Assembly (NCBI RefSeq): GCF_032854445.1
Contig: NW_027018035.1
Coordinates: 45,745-109,744, forward strand
Length of the DNA: 64,000 nt
Source: Liolophura sinensis
Lineage: Eukaryota > Mollusca > Polyplacophora > Chitonida > Chitonidae
Reading direction: 5' to 3'
Both the position numbers and the translations under genes were made by a program. The notes below the pieces were generated by a model. It did not search any database. It saw nothing but the letters and a program-made list of their open reading frames with translations, and was not told the origin of the DNA. Below are positions 63,725 through 64,000 of the stretch, in pieces. Numbering within the stretch: the stretch's first letter is position 1; each line of letters opens with the position of its first letter.

Positions 63725-64000
63725 CTGAATTCGCCTTCATCACTGTCGCCAGAACCATGAGGGGAATCCTCAGGCTTGTTGTCTTCAGTTTCTTGAGACT
63801 CAACATCCAAGTTGCTTTCGGTGCTGGAGAAATGAATTATAATATGACGTTAAATATTTTCCCGCACATCAACATAATGTTAGATATAATTACAATAAGC
63901 AGAATGTGCATTATCTTCTCTGATTAAAATTGTACCTATGTTCCTCTGTGAAGCCATCTAGGAACTGCATGATGTCCATGAACTTCCATCTTTTCCCTTT
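63725..64000 (-). pseudogene. Harbinger accessory protein, N-terminal exons (partial)
   Basis: On - from the window edge KGKRWKFMDIMQFLDGFTEE (64000-63941) resembles a MADF/Myb-type start or middle exon, followed by a donor-like GTACAATT. A second block, DVESQETEDNKPEDSPHGSG and DEGEFSDS (63825-63727), is acidic. Its relation to 62160-62663 is unclear, because the transposase exon 2 lies between them on the other strand. Confidence 0.45.

Larger units (their letters stand above)
61312..64000 (+). mobile_element. PIF/Harbinger DNA transposon (right end beyond window)
   Basis: A probable left end at about 61320 (GACCGGTATTCCATG after TTA) is followed by CpG-rich subterminal repeats of GCGTGTTGCG type (61345-61400), likely transposase binding sites. 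It contains a DDE transposase (+) and parts of an accessory gene (-), the usual Harbinger pair. The right TIR is not in the window. Confidence 0.65.

Overview
This window looks like metazoan, most likely molluscan, repeat DNA. The evidence is two kinds of tRNA-derived SINE of a type common in molluscs, intron-containing transposase genes, LINEs with a CCHC gag-like ORF1 and an RNase H domain, and several virus-like Polinton (Maverick) elements. The phylum call is inference from memory of repeat families. I see no host gene in the 64 kb. Almost everything is a nested and mostly decayed mobile element.

Layout. 1-22.7 kb is a nest of one LINE family (called LINE-A here: CCHC ORF1, then endonuclease, RT and RNase H in ORF2; probably I/Nimb-like). 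Copy 1 is on +, copies 2-5 on -. Copy 2 (2803-12443) is split by a 3.7 kb DNA transposon (4254-7947) carrying a broken two-exon gene for a zinc-binding, transposase-like protein, and by a fragment of a PIF/Harbinger transposase (9397-9738). Copy 3 carries a SINE. Copy 4 (16213-21885) is the only near full-length copy.

22.7-41.5 kb holds a second LINE family (LINE-B, - strand) cut in two within its RT domain by a 15.3 kb Polinton (copy A, 24062-39362). Copy A still has its terminal inverted repeats and a 6 bp target duplication TTAATC. It encodes broken versions of capsid, packaging ATPase, integrase and protein-primed DNA polymerase B, plus conserved proteins of unknown role. Its capsid gene is split by a SINE.

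41.5-48.1 kb is another LINE-A mosaic (copies 6-9) with a full SINE bearing a perfect 14 bp target duplication and a probable solo LTR.

48.1-61.2 kb holds a second Polinton (copy B, about 48840-59444) in the opposite orientation to A. It is truncated at its polymerase end, where it is fused to a fragment of a different Polinton (D), and abuts a third, shuffled Polinton remnant (C, 59445-61250). A and B carry different lesions; neither looks autonomous.

61.3-64.0 kb is a PIF/Harbinger element with a recognisable DDE transposase (exon 1, then a frameshifted exon 2), a 60 bp x3 minisatellite in its intron, and parts of an accessory gene on the - strand. It runs to the window end.

How the parts relate. 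Within a Polinton the polymerase copies the element, the integrase inserts it, and the capsid proteins and ATPase would package it. In the LINEs, ORF1 binds RNA while ORF2 nicks the target and reverse transcribes. The SINEs share a 3' tail with each other and weakly with LINE-A, which suggests that a LINE of this type moved them. Breaks are described and not repaired; family assignments rest on visible motifs and on memory, with no database search.
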